Source: Stutzerimonas stutzeri
GTDB taxonomy: Bacteria; Pseudomonadota; Gammaproteobacteria; Pseudomonadales; Pseudomonadaceae
DNA: 64,000 nucleotides
NCBI RefSeq assembly: GCF_000590475.1
Contig: NZ_CP007441.1
Coordinates: forward strand, 1,802,659 to 1,866,658
Direction of reading: 5' to 3'
Each line of letters starts with the position of its first letter. Position 1 is the first letter of the stretch. Below are positions 7,895 to 16,929 of this stretch, one piece after another. The notes below the pieces were generated by a model that saw nothing but the letters and a program-made list of their open reading frames with translations, made no database searches and was not told where the DNA came from. Made by a program: the position numbers and the translations under genes.

Positions 7895-9463
7895 TCAGCG
7901 GTTGAAGCGCTCCACCAGCGAGTACTGCGATTGCGCCGTAGCCGCCAGGCCCTCAGAAAGCAGCGCCGAGCTCTGCGCGTCCCCCGACGTTTGATCGGCG
8001 AGGCGAGCGATATTGCTGACGTTGTGGCTGATCTCCTCGGCAACTGAGCTCTGCTGCTCGGTTGCCGAAGCGATTTGCGACGTCATGTCGATGATGCGCT
8101 CCACGGCCGTGCTGATACCAGAGAGCGCTTTGTCCGCGTCGATCACCCGTTCCACACCACGGTTCGCCTGTGCACGGCCTTGCTCCGTCGTCTCGACGGC
8201 CTGGCGCGCCTGCAACTGAAGTTTTTTGATCAGTTGATGGATCTGACCCGTGGCGGCAGCGGTACGCTGGGCCAATTGGCGGACCTCGTCGGCGACCACG
8301 GCGAAGCCGCGGCCGCTTTCCCCGGCGCGAGCCGCTTCGATGGCCGCGTTGAGCGCGAGCAGGTTGGTCTGGTCGGCGATGCTTTTGATCACATCGACCA
8401 CGGTACCGATCTCGTCGCTGTTCTGTGCCAGGGCCGACACCGCATCGCCAGTTTCCGTCACGGCATGGGCCAGCAGTTCGATGGCTTTGCGGGTCTGGCC
8501 ACTGATTTCCTGGCCGTGTGCAGCAAGCCGGTTGGCTTGCTCGGTGGCCTCTGCCGCCAGGGCCACGTTGCCAGCGACTTCCTGGGTCGTCGCGGCCATC
8601 TGGTTGATGGCCGTGGCGACCTGTTCGGTTTCGTGATGCTGGCGCGCGAGGCCATCCGAGCAGCTGTGCGCCAGTTCATCGGCCTGCTTGGCCTGCTGCT
8701 GGAGTTGCACGGCGCTGTCCTGCAGACGCGTCAGGCAGGTTTTCAGGCGCGCATGCTCGCTGAGCATTGCCATTTCCAGGCGGGCTTCAACGCCATGGCT
8801 GTCGGTGTACATCTGTGCGACCAAAGGATCGCTGGTAGATTGCTCGGCCAGGCGCACCAGGCGGTTCACCCCGCGCATCTGCCAGTGACGCCCGGCAAGG
8901 CCCAGTGGCACGGACAGCAGTGCGGCCAGCGCAAAGCCCCAGGCATGATCGAACCACGTGCCGATCATGAAGCCGATCTGGCTGATGACGATGAAGGGCA
9001 ACCAGTTGATCGCAACGGGTAGCCACTTGTCGCGCTGCGGCACACCGCTTTTCCCCGCGTTAAGGCGTGCATAGAGCGCTTCGGCGCGCTGCACCTGCTC
9101 GCGGGTGGGCTTGGTACGCACTGACTCATAGCCGATAACGGTACGCTGCATGTCGAGCACCGGCGTTACGTACGCGTTGACCCAGTAATGGTCGCCGTTC
9201 TTGCGTCGATTCTTGACGATGCCCATCCAGGGCCTGCCGTCCTTGAGCGTGGCCCACATATGGGCGAACACAGCGGACGGCACATCCGGATGACGGATCA
9301 GGTTGTGTGGAGAGCCGATAATCTCGCTGCGCTCGAAACCGCTGACTTCGGCAAAGATGTCGTTGCAATAGCTGATCTTGCCTTTCAGATCGGTTGTGGA
9401 AATCAGCCGTTGCTGGTCAGGAAACGCATATTCGCGTTGGGTGATGGGCTGGTTGTTTCGCAT
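7895..9463 (-). CDS. aer: Aerotaxis receptor Aer (PAS-containing chemoreceptor)
   Basis: A 522-residue energy/oxygen taxis receptor. An N-terminal PAS domain (about 1-120) contains the FAD-binding-type motifs YCNDIFAEVSGF and KNRRKNGDHYWVNAYVTPV. A hydrophobic double segment at about 150-190 anchors it, with no periplasmic sensing domain. The C-terminal half is the methyl-accepting signalling domain, with the conserved tip EAARAGESGRGFAVVADEVR. Family knowledge says Aer senses the electron-transport state through FAD, and its place beside the cbb3 operons and acnA is conserved in Pseudomonas. No sigma-28 promoter was found upstream. Hairpins with a shared arm lie on both sides of the gene. 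Confidence 0.92.
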   Translation of the reverse strand: MRNNQPITQREYAFPDQQRLISTTDLKGKISYCNDIFAEVSGFERSEIIGSPHNLIRHPDVPSAVFAHMWATLKDGRPWMGIVKNRRKNGDHYWVNAYVTPVLDMQRTVIGYESVRTKPTREQVQRAEALYARLNAGKSGVPQRDKWLPVAINWLPFIVISQIGFMIGTWFDHAWGFALAALLSVPLGLAGRHWQMRGVNRLVRLAEQSTSDPLVAQMYTDSHGVEARLEMAMLSEHARLKTCLTRLQDSAVQLQQQAKQADELAHSCSDGLARQHHETEQVATAINQMAATTQEVAGNVALAAEATEQANRLAAHGQEISGQTRKAIELLAHAVTETGDAVSALAQNSDEIGTVVDVIKSIADQTNLLALNAAIEAARAGESGRGFAVVADEVRQLAQRTAAATGQIHQLIKKLQLQARQAVETTEQGRAQANRGVERVIDADKALSGISTAVERIIDMTSQIASATEQQSSVAEEISHNVSNIARLADQTSGDAQSSALLSEGLAATAQSQYSLVERFNR

Positions 9464-9599
9464 TGGATACGCCTGATAGTTCGAGGTGGGGCTAGTGCGT
9501 GTCTTTCTTGTGGCGTGGTCGGCTGACCGATATTTTTTTTAACGGCAGGCCACTCGATTAATTGAGTGCGGGTCGACAGGTGGCCCGCTCGTAAAGCAA

Positions 9600-9632
9600 A
9601 ACGCCCGCTGCAGCAGCGCTGCAGCGGGCGTT
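9600..9632 (-). terminator. Terminator of acnA
   Basis: A perfect 15-base stem (AACGCCCGCTGCAGC / GCTGCAGCGGGCGTT) with a 3-base loop lies 24 bases after the acnA stop. On the minus strand it is followed by TTGCTTT. Confidence 0.85.
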
Positions 9633-9655
9633 GTGGTGAGGACAGATGAGGGATT

Positions 9656-12331
9656 TCAGGCTGCGATCAACTGTCTCAACACGTAGTGCAGGATTCCGCC
9701 TGCCTTGAAGTATTGCACCTCGTTGAGCGTGTCGATGCGGCAGAGCACCTGGAAGTTCTCCCGTGAACCGTCCGCTCGCTGAATATCCACGGTCAGCAGT
9801 TGGCGGGGTTTGATATCAGCCCCCAAGCCACGAATCGAGAGCTGCTCATTGCCAGTCAGGCCCAACGACTGCCGGGTCTGATCGCCGACGAACTGTAGCG
9901 CCAGCACGCCCATACCGATCAGGTTGGATCGGTGGATGCGCTCGAAGCTCTCCGCAATCACTGCCTTGACGCCAAGAAGATTGGTGCCCTTGGCGGCCCA
10001 ATCGCGACTTGAGCCGGTGCCATATTCCTTCCCGGCAACCACCACCAGCGGCACGCCTTCAGCTTGATAGCGCATCGCGGCATCGTAGATCGACATCCGC
10101 TCACCGCTGGGTTGATGAAGCGTATTGCCGCCTTCTTCGCCGCCCAGCATCTCGTTCTTGATACGGATGTTGGCGAACGTGCCCCGCATCATCACTTCGT
10201 GGTTGCCACGACGCGAGCCGTAGGAATTGAAGTCTTCCGGTTTCACGCCCAGTTGCTGCAGATACAGTCCGGCTGGCGAGCTGGCCTTGATATTGCCGGC
10301 CGGTGAGATGTGATCGGTGGTAATCGAGTCGCCAAAAAGCGCCAATACACGTGCATTTTCAACATCCGTCGGCGGTGCGGGCGGTTGGCCGATGTCTTCG
10401 AAGAACGGTGGGTTCTGCACGTAGCTGGAACTGTCGTTCCATGCGTAGGTGTCGCCTTCGGTGAAGGCAATGGATTGCCAATGTTCGTCACCGCTAAATA
10501 CATCGGCATAGCGAGTGCGGAACATCTGACCATCGATCTTGCTGACGGCCTCGTTCACCTCCGCGCTGGTGGGCCAAATGTCCTTGAGATAGACCGGCTG
10601 ATTCTGCTCGTCGTATCCCAGCGGTTCCTTGTCCATGTTGATACGTGTGGTGCCGGCCAGCGCGAACGCCACAACCAGAGGTGGCGAAGCCAGCCAGTTG
10701 GCTTTGACCATCGGATGCACGCGCCCTTCGAAGTTGCGGTTGCCAGACAACACCGAGGAGACGATCAAGTCGTTTTCGGTGATCGCCTGGCCGATCGCGT
10801 CGGGTAGCGGTCCGGAGTTACCGATGCAGGTGGTGCAGCCATAACCGACCAGATTGAAGCCGAGCTGGTCCAGATAGGTCGTCAGGCCGGCCCGCTCCAG
10901 ATAGTCGGTGACCACCTTGGAGCCTGGCGCGAGCGATGATTTAACCCAGGGCGCGCGTTTCAAGCCGCGCTCGAGTGCCTTCTTGGCTACCAGACCAGCG
11001 GCCATCAAGACGTTCGGATTGGAGGTATTGGTGCATGAGGTGATCGCGGCGATCACCACCGCGCCGTGTTTTAGATCGAAGCTTTCGCCAGCGACAGGCA
11101 CCGCGGTGTCTGCATGCTGGATTTTGCCGCTGGTTTCCAACAGAAGGTCGAAGCTGGCGCCGATGTCACCCAGTGAGACCCGATCCTGTGGCCGCTTCGG
11201 ACCAGCAAGGGAGGGCTGTACCTGACCGAGATCGAGCTCCAGCGTCGCGGTGAATACCGGGTCCGGTGAGTTGCTATCTCGCCACATGCCCTGGGCCTTG
11301 CTGTATGCCTCGACCAGCGCGATGCGGTCCGGATCACGGCCTGTCAGGCGCAGGTAATCGATGGTGATCTGATCCACCGGAAAAAAGCCGCAGGTGGCCC
11401 CGTACTCGGGCGCCATATTGCCGATAGTGGCGCGATCGGCGAGCGGAAGGTGATCCAGACCCGGGCCGAAGAACTCGACGAATTTTCCCACTACACCGTG
11501 CTTGCGCAGTATCTGTGTGACGGTGAGCACCAGGTCGGTGGCCGTGACGCCTTCGTTGAGCTTGCCGGTCAGACGCATGCCGATAACTTCGGGTATCAGC
11601 ATCGACACGGGTTGGCCGAGCATCGCCGCCTCCGCTTCGATACCGCCCACGCCCCAGCCCAGCACGCCGAGGCCGTTGATCATGGTGGTGTGCGAATCGG
11701 TGCCGACCAGGGTGTCCGGATAGGCGATGGTTTCGCCGTCTTCTTCTTTCGTCCAGACCACCTGACCGAGGTATTCGAGATTGACCTGGTGACAAATGCC
11801 GGTACCCGGCGGCACCACGCGGAAGTTGTCGAATGCTTGCTGGCCCCAGCGTAGGAACTCGTAGCGCTCCCCGTTGCGTTGCATTTCGAATTCGACATTC
11901 TGTTCGAACGAACTGTCGCTGCCGAATCGATCAACCATTACCGAATGGTCGATAACCAGATCCACGGGTGATAGCGGGTTGATGCGCTGGGGGTCGGCAC
12001 CGGCACGCGACACCGCATCGCGCATGGCGGTCAGGTCGACCACTGCGGGAACGCCGGTGAAATCCTGCATGAGCACCCGCGCGGGGCGGTACTGAATCTC
12101 CCGTTCCGACGTATGCGTCTTCAGCCATACCGCCAGCGAGGTGAAGTCGTCGGCGCGTACCGTGACGTCATCTTCCCAGCGCAACAGGTTCTCCAGCAGC
12201 ACTTTGAGAGAAGTCGGTAAGCGGCTGATGTCGCCGAGCTGCTTCGCCGCCTCGGGGAGGCTGTAGTAGTGATAGGTTTTGCCGTTTACATCGAGGCTTC
12301 GTCGGCAATTCAGGCTGTCCAGGGATGGCAT
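9656..12331 (-). CDS. acnA: Aconitate hydratase A
   Basis: An 891-residue monomeric aconitase that interconverts citrate and isocitrate through a [4Fe-4S] cluster in the cytoplasm. Cluster cysteines are visible in ITSCTNTSNP and in GCTTCIGNSG, and the C-terminal swivel domain has the YGTGSSRDWAAKG motif. The ATG at 12331 follows AAGGAGAG at good spacing; the open frame runs 64 residues further upstream without support. Length is typical for AcnA. It lies apart from the TCA cluster at 36070-49113, next to aer, as in other pseudomonads. Confidence 0.97.
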   Translation of the reverse strand: MPSLDSLNCRRSLDVNGKTYHYYSLPEAAKQLGDISRLPTSLKVLLENLLRWEDDVTVRADDFTSLAVWLKTHTSEREIQYRPARVLMQDFTGVPAVVDLTAMRDAVSRAGADPQRINPLSPVDLVIDHSVMVDRFGSDSSFEQNVEFEMQRNGERYEFLRWGQQAFDNFRVVPPGTGICHQVNLEYLGQVVWTKEEDGETIAYPDTLVGTDSHTTMINGLGVLGWGVGGIEAEAAMLGQPVSMLIPEVIGMRLTGKLNEGVTATDLVLTVTQILRKHGVVGKFVEFFGPGLDHLPLADRATIGNMAPEYGATCGFFPVDQITIDYLRLTGRDPDRIALVEAYSKAQGMWRDSNSPDPVFTATLELDLGQVQPSLAGPKRPQDRVSLGDIGASFDLLLETSGKIQHADTAVPVAGESFDLKHGAVVIAAITSCTNTSNPNVLMAAGLVAKKALERGLKRAPWVKSSLAPGSKVVTDYLERAGLTTYLDQLGFNLVGYGCTTCIGNSGPLPDAIGQAITENDLIVSSVLSGNRNFEGRVHPMVKANWLASPPLVVAFALAGTTRINMDKEPLGYDEQNQPVYLKDIWPTSAEVNEAVSKIDGQMFRTRYADVFSGDEHWQSIAFTEGDTYAWNDSSSYVQNPPFFEDIGQPPAPPTDVENARVLALFGDSITTDHISPAGNIKASSPAGLYLQQLGVKPEDFNSYGSRRGNHEVMMRGTFANIRIKNEMLGGEEGGNTLHQPSGERMSIYDAAMRYQAEGVPLVVVAGKEYGTGSSRDWAAKGTNLLGVKAVIAESFERIHRSNLIGMGVLALQFVGDQTRQSLGLTGNEQLSIRGLGADIKPRQLLTVDIQRADGSRENFQVLCRIDTLNEVQYFKAGGILHYVLRQLIAA

Positions 12332-12631
12332 TCGTCTCTCCTTGTGCCCGCACGGTCGGGCTGACTGAGTAGGGAGCGGTCTGTTGAAGCTAGCCCTTGG
12401 CGAATCATTTCGCCACGAACGGGCCGCCAGTCCAGTTGGCAATGGAATCCGGGCCAAGGCATCGAGTGATGTACACCTGACGATGCCGCATGCGGCTGCA
12501 ATGATTCCGAGGTGACTGTTCACTGGACCGAGGCAGCAAGCCCCGGGTTCCCCAGTCGGCTATCATGCGCGGCTTTGGTCGCAGAGCGCTTCGACGCCCA
12601 TGCACCTTCGCGCGACAACAGGGTTCGTACC

Positions 12632-13681
12632 ATGAATACATTGCTGCTGCACTGCCGCCCAGGCTTCGAAAATGAAGTCTGCGCCGAGATCAGCGACCAG
12701 GCCGCCCGACTGAGCGTGGCCGGCTACGCCAAGGCGAAACCGAACAGCGCCTGCGCCGAGTTCATTTGCAGCGAGCCGGAACAAGCGCAGCGATTGATGC
12801 ACGGCGTGCGCTTCGCCCGCTTGATCTTCGCTCGGCAATGGGCGCGCGGCGAGCATCTGACGCTGCCAGAGACCGACCGTATCGGCGTATTGCTCGAACA
12901 ACTCAAGGCCTACCCGGTATGCGGCAGCGTCTGGCTCGAGGTGCTGGACACCAACGATGGCAAGGAACTGTCGAACTTCTGCCGCAAGTTCGAGGCCCCG
13001 TTACGCAAGGCGCTGACCAAGGCTGGACGGCTGGTCGAAGGTGGCTCGGGGCCGCGCTTGCTGCTGACCTTCAAAAGTGGCCGCGAGGTATTTCTCGGCA
13101 TCGCTGAGGCCGACAACAGCGCCATGTGGCCGATGGGTATTCCTCGCCTGAAGTTCCCAAGGCAGGCGCCGAGCCGCTCAACGCTGAAGCTGGAAGAGGC
13201 CTGGCATCACTTCATTCCGCGCGAGCAGTGGGACGCGCGATTGGCACCCGGTATGACCGCGGTGGATCTGGGCGCATCGCCAGGCGGCTGGACCTGGCAG
13301 CTGGTCAACCGGGACATAGAAGTGATGGCTGTGGATAACGGGCCGATGAACCAGGAGTTGCTGGAATCCGGCCTGGTTGGGCATTACCGCGCCGACGGGT
13401 TCGCCTTCCGCCCGAAGCAGCCGGTGGACTGGATGGTCTGCGATATCGTCGAGAAGCCGGCAAAGAACGCTGCCTTGCTGGAAACCTGGATCGGCGAAGG
13501 TCTGTGCCGAGAGGCGGTGGTCAACCTCAAGTTGCCGATGAAACAACGCTACGCGGAGGTGAAGCGGCTGCTGGAACGCATCGCCGATGGGCTTGCCGAA
13601 CGAGGGGTGAAAGCGAGCATTGGCTGCAAGCAGCTTTACCATGACCGCGAGGAAGTGACCTGCCATTTGCGTCGCCGGTGA
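12632..13681 (+). CDS. rlmM: 23S rRNA 2'-O-ribose C2498 methyltransferase
   Basis: A 349-residue protein matching RlmM, which methylates the ribose of C2498 in 23S rRNA before 50S assembly. An N-terminal THUMP-like region (about 1-170) is followed by a Rossmann-type methyltransferase domain with the SAM site VDLGASPGGWTWQL and a catalytic-region lysine in NLKLPMK. The ATG at 12632 starts the conserved MNTLLLHCRPGFE. It is divergent from acnA with 300 bases between the two starts. That gap holds no gene that I can support. Confidence 0.95.
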   Translation: MNTLLLHCRPGFENEVCAEISDQAARLSVAGYAKAKPNSACAEFICSEPEQAQRLMHGVRFARLIFARQWARGEHLTLPETDRIGVLLEQLKAYPVCGSVWLEVLDTNDGKELSNFCRKFEAPLRKALTKAGRLVEGGSGPRLLLTFKSGREVFLGIAEADNSAMWPMGIPRLKFPRQAPSRSTLKLEEAWHHFIPREQWDARLAPGMTAVDLGASPGGWTWQLVNRDIEVMAVDNGPMNQELLESGLVGHYRADGFAFRPKQPVDWMVCDIVEKPAKNAALLETWIGEGLCREAVVNLKLPMKQRYAEVKRLLERIADGLAERGVKASIGCKQLYHDREEVTCHLRRR

Positions 13682-13745
13682 CGCGCCAGTGGGTGACCGC
13701 ATGATCTGTCTGGGTGACAATGTCGTCCTGTTTTAGGAGCCTGTG

Positions 13746-13997
13746 ATGACTCAATCTGCTGAACTGTCTGCCGACGCGGTGCTCGATGCCAGCGGCCTGA
13801 ACTGTCCCGAGCCAGTGATGATGCTGCACAACAAGGTGCGCGGCCTCGGCGGCGGTGAACTGCTCAAGGTGATCGCAACCGATCCGTCCACCCAGCGCGA
13901 TATCCCGAAGTTCTGCGTTTTCCTCGGTCACGAATTGGTGGAGCAACAGACCGAAGAGGGCACCTATCTCTACTGGATCCGCAAGAAGACCGACTGA
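13746..13997 (+). CDS. tusA: Sulfur carrier protein TusA
   Basis: An 83-residue small sulfur carrier used in 2-thiouridine tRNA modification and in general sulfur trafficking. The hallmark CPEP motif is at residues 20-23, with the persulfide Cys at position 20, and the two-layer sandwich pattern is intact to the C-terminus. The ATG at 13746 is used with AGGAG at 13736; an in-frame GTG directly precedes it. It follows rlmM by 64 bases and converges with the caa3 operon. Confidence 0.94.
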   Translation: MTQSAELSADAVLDASGLNCPEPVMMLHNKVRGLGGGELLKVIATDPSTQRDIPKFCVFLGHELVEQQTEEGTYLYWIRKKTD

Positions 13998-14038
13998 GCG
14001 TGCTGCTCGGTCTGAAATGTTCCCAGGTTGCCGTTCGG

Positions 14039-14398
14039 TCAGACACAGGGCGGCAAGAACGCCAGCTGAAGCCCGACGAATACGGTTGCCAGCGCGGCGA
14101 TGAAATGAATTCCCGACGCCACCTTGGTGACGAACACCTGCCGCTCGTCGAGTTCGTGCGGCTTGCGCGACAGCCTCCAGGATCGACGGCCCAACCAGAG
14201 CAGCAGCGCGACCACAATCAGGGTGAGCACGCCGAAACTGGCGTTCAGCCAGTTGAAGACGTCCTGGTCGGGATCCGGCGGCGCGATCGAGCAGATCACG
14301 GCCTGCGAGCCATACATGGCAGCGAACCAGAGGCTCCAGATGGTCAGCCCGAATGGGATCTGCATCGGATGGAAAATCGAGGTGCGGCGATACTTCAT
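14039..14398 (-). CDS. Small three-helix membrane protein coupled to the caa3 oxidase
   Basis: A 119-residue protein that I do not recognise as a named family. It has three predicted membrane helices at about 12-32, 50-70 and 88-112, with a charged loop (RRSWRLSRKPHELDERQ) between helices 2 and 3. Its ATG overlaps the stop codon of the coxA-coxC fusion by one base (ATGA), so it is almost certainly translated together with the oxidase. It could be a small fourth subunit or an assembly factor; the sequence does not decide this. No CxxCH or His-rich metal site is visible. Confidence 0.75.
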   Translation of the reverse strand: MKYRRTSIFHPMQIPFGLTIWSLWFAAMYGSQAVICSIAPPDPDQDVFNWLNASFGVLTLIVVALLLWLGRRSWRLSRKPHELDERQVFVTKVASGIHFIAALATVFVGLQLAFLPPCV

Positions 14399-16929
14399 CA
14401 GGCACCTCCCACGGCCGACGGGAACAGAGCGATAGCCGCATAAGCGCTCCAGACTACCCCCAGGTTGTAGTACCAGAGTTGCTCGACCACCACGGGTTCG
14501 TAGGGCGCCTTCTCACCAACATAACCGTAATGCACCCGCAGCATCTGCAGCAGCGTGCAGATCGCCGCCAGGCCACAGTGGATCAGGCTGTAGGCGAGGA
14601 TCACGAAGATCACGGCATCGTGGGCGGTTTCGGTGATTCGTAGATTGGCGCTCAGCAACACCCACAGCAGCATGGCGAACTGGACCACGCCGATCGCTGC
14701 AACCATGCCCAGATTGCTCTGCAACCGGGTGTTGTCGCCCCGGCGAAGTCGCGCCGGTATGACTCGCATCCACAGCGTCCCGATCGTCAGCACAATGGCG
14801 CTGGCCAGCATCAGCCAGACATTGAGATCGGATCGCTCCGGAACCTGCCATCCCGGCGAAACGGTCCACAGGTAGAACCAGCCGAACAGCAGCGACAGAT
14901 ACAGGGTGGCGTTGGCCAGCAAGGTGACGCCCATGCCCCACAATCCTGGACCGTCGAAGGTGCGTGAGTGTAGCGGTGGCTCGTCCGGCTGGGTGCGCGC
15001 ATCCGGTGCGGCGGCCGGATGTGCGCCGTTTTCCCAGGACCAGCGAAAGAGCGCGATCAGCGTTGCGAAGGTGGCAATAAGCGCGACCCAGTAGAACTTG
15101 TTCAGCAGGCTAAGGCAGAGCACGGCGAGAAAAACCGAGGCCACGAACGGCCACCAGCTGTTGCCCGGCAGGTGAATGACTTCGCGCACCTCGCCGCTCA
15201 GCGGGTCCGAACCCCAGGTTTCGCGCCGACCGTGATCGATAGTGGTCAAGGCGTGCTCGGCGCGGGCGATGCTGTTTGGCAGATCCGGGTCCTTCCACAG
15301 CGGATGCCGGTCGGTGACATCCGGCAGGCTGACGAAGTTGTAGGGGCTTGGCGGCAGGCTGGTGGCCCATTCCAGCGTATCGGCTTTCCAGGGATTGGTT
15401 TTTGCCGGCTGACCGAAGCGGAAGTGCATAACGATATCCAGCAGGATGGTGCCGATGCCGATGGCCATGATGAAACTGCCGATCGACGAGATCAGGTTGG
15501 GTATGTCCCAGCCCAGCCCTGTGTCGTAGGTATAGACTCGGCGCGGCATGCCCAGCAGGCCGGTCCAGTGCATGATCAGGAAGGTGGTGTTGAAGCCGAT
15601 GAACACCAGCCAGAAGCCCCAGCGGCCCAGACGCACCGAGGGCATGCGACCGGAAAAATGCGGTAGCCAGTAATACAGTCCGGCCATCAGCGGAAAGAAC
15701 ATCCCGCCCACCAGTACGTAATGCATATGCGCGACGACGAAGTGCGTGTCATGCACCTGCCAATCGAAGGGCACCAGGGCGACCATTACGCCGGTCAGGC
15801 CGCCACAGACGAAGACGATCAGAAAGCCGACCAGCCAGAGCATCGGCACGTGATAGACCGGTTTGCCCAGCCAGAGCGTGGCGATCCAGGCGAAAATCTG
15901 CACGCCTGTGGGTATCGCCACCAGCATGCTCGCCGCCGAGAAGAATCCCAGCGCCAGCGCGGGGATGCCCACCGTGAACATGTGGTGTACCCAAAGCCCG
16001 AAGCTGAGAAAACCGGTAGTCAGCACGCCGAGCACCACCCAGCGATACCCCACCAGCGGCCGTTGGCAGAACACGGGCAATAACGTCGAGACGATGCCGG
16101 CTCCGGGCAGGAAGATGATGTACACCTCGGGATGGCCGAACAGCCAGAACAGATGCTGCCAGAGCACCGGATCGCCGCCCTTGGCGGTATCGAAGAAGGG
16201 CAGGCCGGCGGCGCGCTCCAGTTCCAGCAGAATGCTGCCGAGGATCAGCGGCGGGAAGCCGAACACGATCATTAGCGCCATCACCAGGATGTACCACGCA
16301 TAGAGCGGCATTTTGTGCAGCGCCATGCCGTTGGTGCGGGTGCGCAGGATCGATACCACCAGCTCGACGCCCGCACTCACAGCTGAAATCTCGACGAAGG
16401 TGATTCCCAACAGCCAGAAGTCAGAATTCACCCCCGGCATGTGTGCTGAGCTGGATAGCGGGGTGTACATGAACCAGCCCGCTTTGGGCGCTACGCCGAG
16501 AAACACGCTCGACAGCAGGATGATTCCGCCGAATAGATAACAGAAGTAACCGAGGGCCGACAGACGCGGGAAAATCAGGTCACGCGCCCCGATCATCTTT
16601 GGAATCAGATAAACCGCCAGCCCTTCCATCATCGGGACGGCAAACAGGAACATCATCACCGAGCCGTGCATGGTGAAAACCTGGTTGTAGACCTCCGGCT
16701 CCATCAATACATAGCCAGGCAGGGCAAGTTGCGTGCGGATCAGCATCGCCATCAGCCCGCCGATCAGGAAGAACACCGCACCCGTGACGAGGAAGCGCAA
16801 GCCGATGCTGGTGTGGTTGACGATGGTCAGCGCGCGCCATCCGCGCGGGTTGCCCCAGACTTCGTTGAACTGATCGTGAAGCTGATCAGGATCGGTGCAA
16901 GGGGCGTTGTCCCTGATGGTTGGATTCAT
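14398..16929 (-). CDS. coxAC: Cytochrome c oxidase subunit I-III fusion (caa3 type)
   Basis: An 843-residue fusion of haem-copper oxidase subunit I and subunit III. Residues up to about 540 are the A-family subunit I: the haem/CuB motifs HGSVMMF, GHPEVY (His-Tyr cross-link site), WVHHMFTVG and HDTHFVVAHMHY are present. After a hydrophilic linker, residues from about 650 onward contain four to five further helices of subunit III type. Such fusions are known in caa3 oxidases (for example Thermus). It overlaps the coxB stop by ATGA at 16926-16929 and the next small gene by ATGA at 14398. It reduces O2 and pumps protons. Confidence 0.93.
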   Translation of the reverse strand: MNPTIRDNAPCTDPDQLHDQFNEVWGNPRGWRALTIVNHTSIGLRFLVTGAVFFLIGGLMAMLIRTQLALPGYVLMEPEVYNQVFTMHGSVMMFLFAVPMMEGLAVYLIPKMIGARDLIFPRLSALGYFCYLFGGIILLSSVFLGVAPKAGWFMYTPLSSSAHMPGVNSDFWLLGITFVEISAVSAGVELVVSILRTRTNGMALHKMPLYAWYILVMALMIVFGFPPLILGSILLELERAAGLPFFDTAKGGDPVLWQHLFWLFGHPEVYIIFLPGAGIVSTLLPVFCQRPLVGYRWVVLGVLTTGFLSFGLWVHHMFTVGIPALALGFFSAASMLVAIPTGVQIFAWIATLWLGKPVYHVPMLWLVGFLIVFVCGGLTGVMVALVPFDWQVHDTHFVVAHMHYVLVGGMFFPLMAGLYYWLPHFSGRMPSVRLGRWGFWLVFIGFNTTFLIMHWTGLLGMPRRVYTYDTGLGWDIPNLISSIGSFIMAIGIGTILLDIVMHFRFGQPAKTNPWKADTLEWATSLPPSPYNFVSLPDVTDRHPLWKDPDLPNSIARAEHALTTIDHGRRETWGSDPLSGEVREVIHLPGNSWWPFVASVFLAVLCLSLLNKFYWVALIATFATLIALFRWSWENGAHPAAAPDARTQPDEPPLHSRTFDGPGLWGMGVTLLANATLYLSLLFGWFYLWTVSPGWQVPERSDLNVWLMLASAIVLTIGTLWMRVIPARLRRGDNTRLQSNLGMVAAIGVVQFAMLLWVLLSANLRITETAHDAVIFVILAYSLIHCGLAAICTLLQMLRVHYGYVGEKAPYEPVVVEQLWYYNLGVVWSAYAAIALFPSAVGGA

